Positions 28,922 through 38,063 of a stretch of DNA of 64,000 nucleotides are shown one piece after another. The DNA comes from Listeria ivanovii subsp. londoniensis. Its GTDB lineage: Bacteria; Bacillota; Bacilli; Lactobacillales; Listeriaceae. The first letter of the stretch is position 1. The number at the start of each line of letters is the position of its first letter. The stretch is taken from positions 1,374,001 to 1,438,000 of the forward strand of contig NZ_CP009576.1 of NCBI RefSeq assembly GCF_000763495.1, given 5' to 3'. The notes under the pieces were generated by a model that did not search any database, had not been told where the DNA came from, and was given only the letters and a program-made list of their open reading frames with translations. The position numbers and the translations under genes are program-made.

Positions 28922-29860
28922 TTGAGGAAAAAAATTTGGTTAAAGAATCTATTAATAGCAGTGTCAGTTATGGTTATTACTACATGTGTTAACACAAGCT
29001 TAGAAGCAAAGGTGCAGGCTGCGAGTCTTCCGCATCCAATGCCAATTAGTAAAATTTTTCCAGATCGAGCTTTAGCAAATGAAGTAAAAAGAAGTTTTAA
29101 AAAGGCGAGCATAAAAGATTTAATTTCGCAAAGAGAGCTAGATGAAGTACAAGAGTTTAATGCTAATGGTCTTAACATTAAATCCATTGAAGGACTACAA
29201 TATTTTACATTTTTGAAAGAGTTGTATCTGTTTCATAATCAGGTAAGCGATCTTAGTCCTTTAAAAAACTTAACTAATTTAAATCTGTTGTGTGCGAATG
29301 ATAATAAATTGAAGAATCTAAATGGATTGCCAAGTACCAAGTTAACTCGGTTACATGTAGACGATAATGAACTCACAGATGCCGATTCACTTGCTCATTT
29401 GACACAATTAGAGGTATTAACTATTCGTAAAAATAAACTAAGAAACATTGACGCACTCGCACATTTATCCAAGCTAAAAATATTGGATTTGAGATACAAT
29501 GAATTAAGAGATGTAAGTGCCTTAGGAGCGTTGAAAGAGGTAATGCGGGCAGTTTTAGCTTGTCAAAAATGTGTAAACGAACCAGCGGAATATCAATCAA
29601 AAGTGATTATTCCGAATAATATTAGAAATACAGAAGGAGTATTGATTACACCATATTTTATTAGCGATGATGGAGAATATATAGAGGGTCATGTTGTATG
29701 GAATTTACCTGCATATACAAAAGAAGTAAACTATACATTTGGGCAAAATGTAAAAGTTGGGAAAACGGAGACCTTGTTTAACGGTGTAGTAGAACAGCCA
29801 TTATATTCTAAGACACCAGAAAGTTGGTACAGAGGCTGTTTACCAAAAAGAAATAGATAG
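28922..29860 (+). CDS. Small secreted internalin 3, frameshifted at its 3' end
   Basis: 312 residues from a TTG with GAGGAGTG upstream. It has a signal peptide (ending VQAASL), the N-cap PISKIFPDRALANEVKRSFK, about six LRRs (LYLFHNQVSDLSPLKNLTNL and on) and the Ig-like cap domain up to VVEQPL. The last residues (ESWYRGCLPKRNR) are out of frame. Reading one base over gives VGTEAVYQKEIDRE, which matches the second N-cap of internalins 1 and 8. The gene therefore once had a second unit and is now a single-unit secreted internalin. Confidence 0.86.
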   Translation: MRKKIWLKNLLIAVSVMVITTCVNTSLEAKVQAASLPHPMPISKIFPDRALANEVKRSFKKASIKDLISQRELDEVQEFNANGLNIKSIEGLQYFTFLKELYLFHNQVSDLSPLKNLTNLNLLCANDNKLKNLNGLPSTKLTRLHVDDNELTDADSLAHLTQLEVLTIRKNKLRNIDALAHLSKLKILDLRYNELRDVSALGALKEVMRAVLACQKCVNEPAEYQSKVIIPNNIRNTEGVLITPYFISDDGEYIEGHVVWNLPAYTKEVNYTFGQNVKVGKTETLFNGVVEQPLYSKTPESWYRGCLPKRNR

Positions 29861-29930
29861 AGAGACATATTCAAGCTAACAATAAAAAAATACTGCATTT
29901 TCTACATGGTATAAACAAGTCCTAGAATAA
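29861..29930 (+). pseudogene. Remnant of the second unit of internalin 3
   Basis: In a shifted frame the DNA past the stop still reads HIQANNKKILHFLHG-like sequence, which aligns with the start of the second LRR unit (HADNRDITSIEGLQ in internalin 2). The remaining bases to 30129 are AT-rich with nothing recognised. Confidence 0.5.
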
Positions 29931-30129
29931 ATCTTCAAATCGGTGAAAAATTTGATACTTTGTGATGAATAGACGATTCGAAGATTATTTTCGAGGAGTT
30001 TAGTATCTTTTGTGAAAAAGGTTAACGATAAGTTTTCAACTATGTTTTCTTTATAATGTAATCCTTAGACTAAGTTCTATATTGCTTCAAATAAAAGTAT
30101 CAATAAATAAGTTTTTCAAAGTCAAAATA

Positions 30130-30143
30130 TTAACTTTTGTTGT
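30130..30143 (+). promoter_or_regulatory. PrfA box, GW internalin
   Basis: TTAACTTTTGTTGT has three mismatches to the consensus, with TAAAAT about 22 bases downstream. Confidence 0.78.
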
Positions 30144-30278
30144 ATACGTAGCACTTTTTTTCAACTAAAATACATACTCGGAATACATTAAACAATGATG
30201 TATTTAGTGGGTAATAAAATACCATTCATGCAAAAATGCTTTTGGTGTTTCCAATTTATATAAAAGGAGTGTAAAATC

Positions 30279-33200
30279 TTGAGGGAAAAAGATTCGTTGA
30301 AACATGTATTAATTGCAACATTGCTAACAATGATTGTTGCATGTGTAAGCATGGATTTTGGAACAAAGGTGCGAGCAGCAAGTATTTCGCAACCAACACC
30401 TATTAATCAAATTTTTCCAGATACTTGTCTAGCAGAAACGATTGCAGAGATATTATCAAAAAACAAAATTACAGATGTAGTTTCTCAACAAGAGTTATCG
30501 AGCATAGACGAGCTTTATGCAAATGAAAGCTGGATAGAATATCTCGAAGGGATTGAATATTTATCCAACTTAAGAAAAATATCTTTGGAAAACAACCTTA
30601 TCCAAAATATAAGTAAGCTTGCAAATTTATCTAAGTTAGAAGAAGTAAACTTGAACGGAAATCAACTAAACGATATTAGTGCACTAGCTAGCTTGACCAA
30701 TTTAAATACGCTAAATCTGAGTAAAAACCAAATTGCAGATATTGATGCCTTATCTAATTTAGGGAAATTAAAATATTTGAATTTGAATAACAATCAACTA
30801 ACTAATATAAATGTACTATCGAAATTAACCAATTTAACTGAATTAGATTTCAGTGAAAACCAAGTAACTAATATTGCTGCATTAGCAAAATTAACCAATC
30901 TAACAGAATTAGGGTTTAGAGAAAACAAAGTAAATGATATAGCTCCATTAGTGAAGTTAGTTAAATTAACTACTTTAGCTTTTAGTCAAAATCAAGTAAA
31001 AGATATAAGTGTATTAAAGAATTTGGATATTCTAGTTTATTTAGCTTTTGATGGGAATCAAGTAAAAGATATAAGTGTATTAGCAAATTTAAACCATTTA
31101 ACTTACTTAGTTTTTAATGATAATCAGGTAACTAATATAGATGTACTAGCGGAATTACCCAATTTAGTTGGAGTGATTTTTAATAATAACAAAGTAATAA
31201 ATATAAGCCCATTAGCTAATTTAACTAAGCTAAAACAGTTGCATGCAGAGGGTAACCGCATACAAGATGTTGAAGCGTTAAGTAGTTTAACAAAACTGAA
31301 AGAATTAAAGCTAGACCGCAATGCTATAATGGATATAAGTCCACTGGCAGGATTAAATAATCTTGACGAGTTAGAGTTATCTAATCAATTATTTACAAAT
31401 TCTATTATAGACTATCAAGAGAAAATAACTATCCCTAATACAATTAAAGATATGTCCGGTAGATTGATAGCACCAGATACTATCAGTGACAATGGCAATT
31501 ATAAAAAGCCAAACATCACTTGGAACTTACCTACGTATAAAAAAGAAGTAAGTTATGAATTTGAACAATATGTAATAATTGGACAAGCAGGAAGTTATTT
31601 TAGAGGTACAGTAGTTCAACCATTAAACAAGCTGGATGCAACAAAGACCAATAATGCCATCACAGCATATGGTCGTGTTAAATCTGGAGTAAAAAGCGCT
31701 GTTTGGTCCCATGCTGATAGAACAAAAGGCGCCAAACAGCTAGGAACACTTTCATCCTACGCTGGTAAAAATTTACGCATCATACAAGAAGCAAAAACAA
31801 CAAGCGGCAGTTACTACCAAATTAGAGTAGGTAAAAAAATGATTGGCTGGGTAGAAGCCAAAGATATCGCTGTTTTCTACAAACCAAGCATGGAGAAAAA
31901 AGCAAAAGGCGCTCGCTACATTGTTCCTGGAAAAGAAGGTCAACATGTCTATAAACTTCCTGTCGTAGATGCAGCTATCGATGAAGGAACACTTGCAAAA
32001 TTCAAAGGAAAAAAACTCATTTTACAACGAGAAGTCACGATTGGAAAAGAAAAATGGGCGCTACTTCAAGGCATTGGTTGGGTAAAAGCAACTAACTTGT
32101 CCACTGAGCATTATGATAAAGTACTCTACAATAAAGCCGTCACCGCCTATGCGAGAGTAAAAACAGCTAAAGGTAAACATGTGTGGTCCACCCCATATCG
32201 CACTGCTGGCTACAAAGTGATAGGTTCTTTATCTCGCTATACTGGTAAAAATTTACGCATCTTACGAGAAGCAAAAACAAGGAGTGGTATTTATTATCAA
32301 GTTAGAGCAGGTAAAAAGACGATTGGCTGGATAGAAGCTAAAAATTTGACTGTTTTCTATAAGCCAAGCATGGAGAAAAAAGCAAAAGGCACCCGCTACA
32401 TTGTCCCGGGAAAAGAAGGCCAACATATTTATAAACTTCCTGTCGTAGATGCAGCTATCGATGGAGGAACACTTGCAAGATTCAAAGGAAAAAAACTCAC
32501 TCTACAACGAGAAGTCACGATTGGAAAAGAAAAGTGGGTGCGGCTGCAAGGAGTTGGCTGGGTGAAAGCAACAAACGTGTCTGCCTTGCGCTATAATAAA
32601 GTATTCTACAATAAAGCAATCACTGCCTATGCGAGAGTAAAAACAGTAATGGTGTGGTCCAGTCCATATCGTAATGCTGGCAATAAGGCGATAGGATCTT
32701 TGTCACGCTATACTGGTAAAAACTTACGCATCTTACGAGAAGCAAAAACAAGAAGTGGCGTTTATTATCAAGTTAGAGCAGGTAAAAAGATGATTGGCTG
32801 GATAGAAGCTAAAAATTTGACTGTTTTCTATAAACCAAGTATGGAGAAAAAAGTCAAAGGTACCCGCTACATTGTCCCGGGAAAAGAAGGCCAACATGTC
32901 TATAAACTTCCTGTCGCAGACGCAGCTATTGATGGAGGAACACTTGCAAGATTCAAAGGGAAAAAACTCATTTTACAACGAGAAGTCACGATTGGAAAAG
33001 AAAAGTGGGTGCGGCTGCAAGGAGTTGGCTGGGTGAAAGCAACAAACGTGTCTGCCTTGCGCTACGATAAAGTATTCTACAATAAAGCCGTCATCGCTTA
33101 TGCGAAAGTAAAAACACCTATGGTATGGTCCACCCCATATCGTACTGCTGGTTACAAAGCGGTAGGACCTTTATCGCATTATACCAGTAAAAACTTACGG

Positions 33201-33536
33201 ATTTTACGAGAAGCAAAAACAAGGAGTGGCATTTATTATCAAGTTAGAGTAGGCAAAAAGACGATTGGCTGGTTAGCAGCTAAAAATTTAGCTGTTTTCT
33301 ATAAACCTAGTATGGAGAAAAAAGCAGCTGGAACTTGTTACGTGGTCGCAAGAAAGAAAAACAATTTGTATTACAGTCTACCGGTTGCGGATGGAACAAT
33401 TAGTCGTGGCAAACTTCAAAAAATTAGTCACAAGAATTTAACTGTGAATCGGAAAGCAACTATTGGAGGTCAACAATGGTATCGGATCAAAGGAGCTGGC
33501 TGGACAAAAGCAGCCAATCTAAGGTTGAAAAGATAA
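30279..33536 (+). CDS. InlB-like internalin 4 with eight GW modules
   Basis: The largest protein of the island, 1085 residues, from a TTG with AAGGAGTG upstream. It has a signal peptide (ending VRA), an N-cap (PINQIFPDTCLAETIAEILS), twelve or thirteen 22-residue LRRs (about residues 85-365), and an Ig-like cap (about 375-450). A C-terminal array of about 620 residues follows, made of four copies of a roughly 155-residue double module. Each copy holds two GW dipeptides (IGWVEAK, GWVKATN), eight in all. In L. monocytogenes InlB and Ami, GW modules hold the protein on lipoteichoic acid without covalent anchoring and bind host glycosaminoglycans. This is the i-InlB1/i-InlB2 type known from LIPI-2; which of the two it is cannot be told here. 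Confidence 0.92.
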   Translation: MREKDSLKHVLIATLLTMIVACVSMDFGTKVRAASISQPTPINQIFPDTCLAETIAEILSKNKITDVVSQQELSSIDELYANESWIEYLEGIEYLSNLRKISLENNLIQNISKLANLSKLEEVNLNGNQLNDISALASLTNLNTLNLSKNQIADIDALSNLGKLKYLNLNNNQLTNINVLSKLTNLTELDFSENQVTNIAALAKLTNLTELGFRENKVNDIAPLVKLVKLTTLAFSQNQVKDISVLKNLDILVYLAFDGNQVKDISVLANLNHLTYLVFNDNQVTNIDVLAELPNLVGVIFNNNKVINISPLANLTKLKQLHAEGNRIQDVEALSSLTKLKELKLDRNAIMDISPLAGLNNLDELELSNQLFTNSIIDYQEKITIPNTIKDMSGRLIAPDTISDNGNYKKPNITWNLPTYKKEVSYEFEQYVIIGQAGSYFRGTVVQPLNKLDATKTNNAITAYGRVKSGVKSAVWSHADRTKGAKQLGTLSSYAGKNLRIIQEAKTTSGSYYQIRVGKKMIGWVEAKDIAVFYKPSMEKKAKGARYIVPGKEGQHVYKLPVVDAAIDEGTLAKFKGKKLILQREVTIGKEKWALLQGIGWVKATNLSTEHYDKVLYNKAVTAYARVKTAKGKHVWSTPYRTAGYKVIGSLSRYTGKNLRILREAKTRSGIYYQVRAGKKTIGWIEAKNLTVFYKPSMEKKAKGTRYIVPGKEGQHIYKLPVVDAAIDGGTLARFKGKKLTLQREVTIGKEKWVRLQGVGWVKATNVSALRYNKVFYNKAITAYARVKTVMVWSSPYRNAGNKAIGSLSRYTGKNLRILREAKTRSGVYYQVRAGKKMIGWIEAKNLTVFYKPSMEKKVKGTRYIVPGKEGQHVYKLPVADAAIDGGTLARFKGKKLILQREVTIGKEKWVRLQGVGWVKATNVSALRYDKVFYNKAVIAYAKVKTPMVWSTPYRTAGYKAVGPLSHYTSKNLRILREAKTRSGIYYQVRVGKKTIGWLAAKNLAVFYKPSMEKKAAGTCYVVARKKNNLYYSLPVADGTISRGKLQKISHKNLTVNRKATIGGQQWYRIKGAGWTKAANLRLKR
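31654..33530 (+). repeat. Four tandem 465-bp GW-module repeats
   Basis: Within the internalin 4 gene a unit of about 465 bp occurs four times, starting near 31654, 32134, 32611 and 33085. The second and third copies are almost identical over several hundred bases, for example around 32460-32590 and 32930-33060. The last half-unit is more diverged. Such repeats allow unequal recombination and changes in module number. Confidence 0.85.
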
Positions 33537-33631
33537 TAAAAGATACCATACTTATGTACAAAACTTAGGTAGTTATATTTAGTATAAGGGCTATTCTAAA
33601 AATTTACGCATAATATCATAACTAGAGACTA

Positions 33632-33755
33632 GGATAAAAAGGTCTCTAAAAGGCAAAAGCAGAAATCATGTCTATTCCATTTTTCAAAATGGCTCTATAC
33701 AATGATTTCTGCTTTTCTATTTTCCAATTTTATTGCCGAACTTTAGTTATGCCCC
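33632..33755 (+). repeat. Dispersed hairpin-terminator element, copy 1
   Basis: A 125-base element containing AAGCAGAAATCAT...ATGATTTCTGCTTTT. A long stem with an inner CCATTTTTCAAAATGG hairpin is followed by T residues. A second copy at 41562-41691 is about 85-90% identical by eye. It serves as the terminator of internalin 4. The rest of 33537-33815 holds nothing else recognised. Confidence 0.8.
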
Positions 33756-33815
33756 AGCCTCATTAGAGTCATTTAGGCTAATTATTTTTAGAATTTTTTA
33801 CTTTCAATGAAAAAA

Positions 33816-33829
33816 TTAACTTTTGTTAT
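33816..33829 (+). promoter_or_regulatory. PrfA box, internalin 5
   Basis: TTAACTTTTGTTAT, two mismatches to consensus, followed by an A/T-rich -10 (CAATAAAA). Confidence 0.82.
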
Positions 33830-33964
33830 ATAAATAATTCCTTTTTTTATATACAATAAAAAATTGGAAGATGTTAAAGAGATATAGTTAATGGTTATGT
33901 GAAAAACTATCTATATGAAAATTCTTTTTGACGTTTCTAATTTATGGAAGAGGAGTGTAAACTG

Positions 33965-35305
33965 TTGAGAAAAAAAGAATGGTTAAAAAAAGTATTACGG
34001 GCACTTTTACTAACATTTATTGTGGCGTGTGTGAACACAAGTTTAGGAATGAAGGGAAATGCCGCAAGTATTCCACATCCGATGCCTATTGATAAGGTTT
34101 TTCCAGATTCTAGTCTAGCGAATGAGATGAAAATAGCCTTAGGAAAGAAAAGTGTAACAGATGTTATTACGCCAAAAGAATTAGAAGCGAAAACCCAATT
34201 CAATGCAGAGCATAAAAATATTCAATCAATTGAAGGGTTACAGTATTTAACTAATTTAGAAGTGCTGTATTTGTCTGGGAATCAAATAACTAATATTAGC
34301 CCTTTAAAAAAATTAAAAAAATTAGTCGTATTAAATTTGGCAGACAATGAGTTAAGTGACATAAGTGATATAATTAAATTCTCAAGCTCGAGTGCGTTAA
34401 AACGCTTATTTCTAAATAATAATCAACTAACAGATATTAGTGCATTAGCTAATTTAACTAATTTGGAAACTTTAGATGTAATGCATAATAAATTAAGTAG
34501 TATTCAAGCACTAGCTAGCTTGAAAAAATTAAAAATGTTACGTTTGAGTGGAAATCAAATAAGCAATATAACAGGTTTAGAAGGATTGAGTAATTTAGAG
34601 TATGTAGAGATAGTTAATCAAGATTGCATAAATGAACCCATATGCTATCAACCTTACTTAATGATCCCCAATAGTATCAAAGGTTTGGAAGGTAAGTCTA
34701 TTGCACCAAAAAAAATTAGGAATAATGGTAAATATGTCCAGGAGAATGTTCAGTGGGTGTTATCTAGTTATGTTAATGAAGTAAGTTACACCTTTGATGA
34801 GATAATAAGGGTTGGAAAAACACGAGCCAAATTTCATGGAAGAGTAATACAACCATTAGAACGAAAGAACCTATTTATTGAAGAGTTAAAGCCTATTAAA
34901 CAAATTTTCCCAGATGCAAATCTAGCAGAAATCCTTAGAAGAGCTTTAAAGAAAAAGCATGTTACGGATCTTGTTTCGCAACATGAATTGGACAAAATAA
35001 CAGAAGTCCACGCAGAGGATAGAGGTGTTACTTCCATTGAAGGACTGCAATATTTATCTAATTTAAATAAACTTTATTTAGCTGATAACCAAATAAGCGA
35101 TATTCGTTCTTTAGAAGTATTAACTCAAATAAAAGAATTATACTTAGATAATAATGCTTTAACGGATAAGAGCGTTAGTGGACTTATCAACTTAGCGAAC
35201 TTAAACACACTTTCTATTAGAGATAATAAAGTGAGTGGGGCAATGGCTAGAAATTTAATGAACAATTTAACCAAACTAAAAGATTTTAATTGGTGTGAAC
35301 AATAA
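33965..35305 (+). CDS. Secreted internalin 5 with two N-cap/LRR units
   Basis: 446 residues from a TTG at 33965; GAGGAGTG lies ten bases upstream, and the in-frame ATG at 33944 overlaps that site. A signal peptide ends near NAA. Unit one: N-cap PIDKVFPDSSLANEMKIALG, about six LRRs (LYLSGNQITNISPLKKLKKL and on) and an Ig-like cap to VIQPL. Unit two begins near residue 303 (PIKQIFPDANLAEILRRALK), has about four LRRs, ends SIRDNKVSGAMARNLMNNL and lacks a cap domain. This matches internalin 2 in layout, so the two are probably duplicates of a whole cassette; even their terminators are the same type. No anchor. Confidence 0.88.
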   Translation: MRKKEWLKKVLRALLLTFIVACVNTSLGMKGNAASIPHPMPIDKVFPDSSLANEMKIALGKKSVTDVITPKELEAKTQFNAEHKNIQSIEGLQYLTNLEVLYLSGNQITNISPLKKLKKLVVLNLADNELSDISDIIKFSSSSALKRLFLNNNQLTDISALANLTNLETLDVMHNKLSSIQALASLKKLKMLRLSGNQISNITGLEGLSNLEYVEIVNQDCINEPICYQPYLMIPNSIKGLEGKSIAPKKIRNNGKYVQENVQWVLSSYVNEVSYTFDEIIRVGKTRAKFHGRVIQPLERKNLFIEELKPIKQIFPDANLAEILRRALKKKHVTDLVSQHELDKITEVHAEDRGVTSIEGLQYLSNLNKLYLADNQISDIRSLEVLTQIKELYLDNNALTDKSVSGLINLANLNTLSIRDNKVSGAMARNLMNNLTKLKDFNWCEQ

Positions 35306-35378
35306 TTTTCCAGAACACTACTACGTTTACCATGAGCAACCTTATGCATAAATGTTAGTGAACATATAGTTATTCTAT

Positions 35379-35408
35379 GCTCTCGCTTCATAGCGGGGGC
35401 TTTTTTTA
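35379..35408 (+). terminator. Terminator of internalin 5 (island hairpin family)
   Basis: GCTCTCGCT-TCAT-AGCGGGGGC followed by eight T; nearly the same hairpin as after internalin 2. Confidence 0.85.
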
Positions 35409-35467
35409 CCTAATTAAAAATGAGTTATTTTTTACTATTAAAAAAGATCACTAATCGCAGTAAAAAA

Positions 35468-35481
35468 TTAACATTTGTTAT
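35468..35481 (+). promoter_or_regulatory. PrfA box, internalin 6
   Basis: TTAACATTTGTTAT has one mismatch to the consensus, and TAAAAT follows at 22-23 bases. One of the best boxes in the island. Confidence 0.88.
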
Positions 35482-35593
35482 GTAAGCGCCTTCTTTTATT
35501 TGCTAAAATATGAGTATACAAAGAGACATGGAAAAGGTAGATGACATAGTGTTTTTTTGTATTTCTAAATTTATTTCTAAGGAGTGAAGTGCA

Positions 35594-36286
35594 GTGAGAA
35601 AAAATAAGTGGTTACAAAATGTGGTAGTAGCAATGTTAGTATTAGTGGTAGGTTTGTGTATTAATACAGGTTCTGGGACTAAGGTACAGGCTGCAAAGAT
35701 TTCACATCCGATGCCTATTAATCAAATTTTTCCAGATCCGGATCTAGCCAAAGCTGTGAAACAAAATTTAGGGTTAAAAAATATTACAGATCGTGTTTCT
35801 CAAAAGACGCTAGATAAAGTACGAAAATTCAATGGTATTCAAGCTAATATTGAATCTCTAGAAGGGCTACAATATTTGACTAAATTAGAAGAACTATTTT
35901 TGTCTTCTAACCAAATAAAGGATATTAGTCCTTTGAGAGATTTAACGGAACTAAGAGTATTAGATTTAAAAATGAATGAAATAAAAGATTTAACACCTCT
36001 AAGAGGATTGGATAAGATAACTTGTCTAGATGTGATTTATCAAAAAATAGTTGAAGACTCCGTACCATTCGAACCGGACTTAGTTATTCCAATTACGGTT
36101 AAAAAGCCAGATGACAGTTTGATTACACCGAAATGTATTACGGATAACGGAGCTTATATATACGGTGACATTATATGGAATTTACCTCGCTATAAGAAAG
36201 AAGTAAGCTATAAGTTTGGGGAATTTATAAACGTTGGTAAAACACGTACCACATTTACTGGTATGGTGAAACAACCACTATATTAA
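35594..36286 (+). CDS. Small secreted internalin 6 (single short LRR unit)
   Basis: 230 residues from a GTG with AAGGAGTG upstream. Signal peptide (VVVAMLVLVVGLCINTGS) ending near VQA, N-cap PINQIFPDPDLAKAVKQNLG, only about three LRRs (LFLSSNQIKDISPLRDLTEL and on), then the Ig-like cap domain ending in MVKQPLY. It is a close paralogue of internalin 11 (44616), sharing the GTG start, the length and the cap sequence LVIPITVKKPD. No anchor, so a short InlC-like secreted form. Confidence 0.87.
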   Translation: MRKNKWLQNVVVAMLVLVVGLCINTGSGTKVQAAKISHPMPINQIFPDPDLAKAVKQNLGLKNITDRVSQKTLDKVRKFNGIQANIESLEGLQYLTKLEELFLSSNQIKDISPLRDLTELRVLDLKMNEIKDLTPLRGLDKITCLDVIYQKIVEDSVPFEPDLVIPITVKKPDDSLITPKCITDNGAYIYGDIIWNLPRYKKEVSYKFGEFINVGKTRTTFTGMVKQPLY

Positions 36287-36307
36287 AAGGTTCCATTTTT
36301 AAATTGA

Positions 36308-36337
36308 GTCCTCGCATTCGTTTTGCGGGGCTTTTTT
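36308..36337 (+). terminator. Terminator of internalin 6
   Basis: GTCCTCGCA and TTGCGGGGC form the stem, followed by six T. Confidence 0.8.
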
Positions 36338-36432
36338 ATGCCATAAAACACGCCAAGTATCTGCTACAATTTAGCATTAATAGATGTATGTTTTATTTTC
36401 TCAATGAAGAAAATGATGGATAGGAAAAAATA

Positions 36433-36446
36433 GTAACTTTTGTTAT
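36433..36446 (+). promoter_or_regulatory. PrfA box, internalin 7
   Basis: GTAACTTTTGTTAT, three mismatches, with GCTAAAATA at the right distance downstream. Confidence 0.75.
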
Positions 36447-36581
36447 ATAAGAAGTTCCTTTTTTTAGCTAAAATACTCAGTTGGAATCTAGTAAAAAGAG
36501 GTATAAGTGGCTAAGTGATAAAAAAACAATCCATTGAAGCCTTTTTTGCTATTTTTAATGTAATAAAAGGAGGAAAATTTA

Positions 36582-37712
36582 TTGAGAAAAACAAAATGGT
36601 TAAAGAATCTATTAATAATCACGCTAGTAACGATTATTATTGTAGGTGTGAACACAAGTTTGGAAAACAAGGTGCAGGCTACGAGTATTACAGGGGCATT
36701 GCCAATTAATCAAATCTTTCCAGATCCTAATTTAGCAGAAGAAGTGAAAAAAGTTTTAGGAAAGAAAAGTGTGACAAATGTTATTTCTCAAATGGAATTA
36801 GAACGTATAGATATATTTAATGCTAATGAACGCAACATTCAATCTATTGAAGGATTACAGTATTGTACTAAATTAAACAACTTGGATTTATCAGGTAATC
36901 AGATAAGTGATATCAGTCCTTTAAAAAATTTAACAGAACTAAGAGTATTGGATTTAAGAATAAATGAAATAAGAGATTTAAATGCATTAAAAGGGTTAAA
37001 GCAGCTAACAATGGTAGATCTAGCTTATCAAAAATGGACTGAAAAAATAGCTTACCAACCAAAAATAGTTATTGTAAATGCCATCAAAGGTCCAGATGGT
37101 GAGATGGTTCGCCCCCATTTTATTAGTGATAATGGAATATATATAAATGGTGATATTATATGGAATTTACCTACTTATAGGCAAGAAGTAAGCTATAAGT
37201 TCGGACAACTTATAAGTGTTGGGAAAACAATGACCACATTTAATGGTATGGTAGTGCATCAACTATACTCAGAGATGCCTTTAATAAAAAGAGCGATGCC
37301 CATTAACAAAATTTTTCCAGATTACAATTTGGCCAAAGTAATAAAAAACACCTTAAGAAAGAAGGAATTGACAGATGTTATATCACAAAGCGAACTAAAT
37401 AAAGTGGAACAAATCAAGGCAGAGAATAAAACTATTTACTCTATTGAAGGGATGCAATATTTGTCCAACTTAAGAACCCTACATCTATCTGATAACCAAA
37501 TACGTGATATTTATCCTTTAGAAAATTTAGCGCATTTATCAGAAGTATCTTTAAATAATAATGATTTAACAGATGAAAGCATTGCTGAACTCTTAAAAAT
37601 GAAACAATTAGAGTGTCTCTCTATTTGGTCTTATAAAATGAACAGTGCGAATGCCAGAAACACAATCAACCATTTAATCAAACGAAAAGATTTTAAATGG
37701 AGCGAAAAATAA
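36582..37712 (+). CDS. Secreted internalin 7 with two short units
   Basis: 376 residues from a TTG with AAAGGAGG upstream. Signal peptide (LLIITLVTIIIVGVNTSL), N-cap PINQIFPDPNLAEEVKKVLG, about three LRRs (LDLSGNQISDISPLKNLTEL and on), an Ig-like cap domain ending near VVHQLY, then a second N-cap (PINKIFPDYNLAKVIKNTLR) with about four LRRs ending SIWSYKMNSANARNTINHL. The first unit is as short as in internalin 6 while the second is like those of internalins 2 and 5. This suggests a mosaic. No anchor. Confidence 0.87.
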   Translation: MRKTKWLKNLLIITLVTIIIVGVNTSLENKVQATSITGALPINQIFPDPNLAEEVKKVLGKKSVTNVISQMELERIDIFNANERNIQSIEGLQYCTKLNNLDLSGNQISDISPLKNLTELRVLDLRINEIRDLNALKGLKQLTMVDLAYQKWTEKIAYQPKIVIVNAIKGPDGEMVRPHFISDNGIYINGDIIWNLPTYRQEVSYKFGQLISVGKTMTTFNGMVVHQLYSEMPLIKRAMPINKIFPDYNLAKVIKNTLRKKELTDVISQSELNKVEQIKAENKTIYSIEGMQYLSNLRTLHLSDNQIRDIYPLENLAHLSEVSLNNNDLTDESIAELLKMKQLECLSIWSYKMNSANARNTINHLIKRKDFKWSEK

Positions 37713-37926
37713 TGGATTACATTTACAATCGCCGAACCTGTACAAAATAGTCAGTTGTATGTAAAGAAACAAGCGTATATACTTTTAGCTAATGTAAAAA
37801 AATTTAAGTGAAGAGTAATCAAGGTTACTCTGCTGCTTATTGTAAAGGCAATTGCAGTAAATAAATTGAAATTATTACCCAAATACAGCTTTTTTTCGAT
37901 AAAAAAATATAGTTATGAGTTAAATG
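37713..37926. other. Intergenic region between internalins 7 and 8
   Basis: AT-rich and gene-free. A small hairpin AGAGTAA-TCAAGG-TTACTCT (37812-37831) lacks a clear T tract and is only a weak terminator candidate. Confidence 0.45.
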
Positions 37927-37940
37927 TTAACTATTGTTAT
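37927..37940 (+). promoter_or_regulatory. PrfA box, internalin 8
   Basis: TTAACTATTGTTAT, two mismatches, followed by TTAAAATG at the -10 position. Confidence 0.82.
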
Positions 37941-38063
37941 ATAAATAAATTCTTTTTTTTATTAAAATGCATAGTTGGAATAAGTTAAAAAGATACGTAA
38001 GTGTTTAGCTGACCAAAACTATTCTTTTTGACCGTTCCAATTTATTTAAGGGAGTGTAAATCA

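Noticed and set aside
31654..33530. CRISPR-like repeats
   Set aside because: The repeats are about 465 bp, coding and in frame, and correspond to GW modules. No short-repeat/spacer array occurs anywhere in the window.
36515..36709. 64-codon frame overlapping the start of internalin 7
   Set aside because: It runs out of frame through the signal peptide and N-cap of a well-supported gene, and has no ribosome site.
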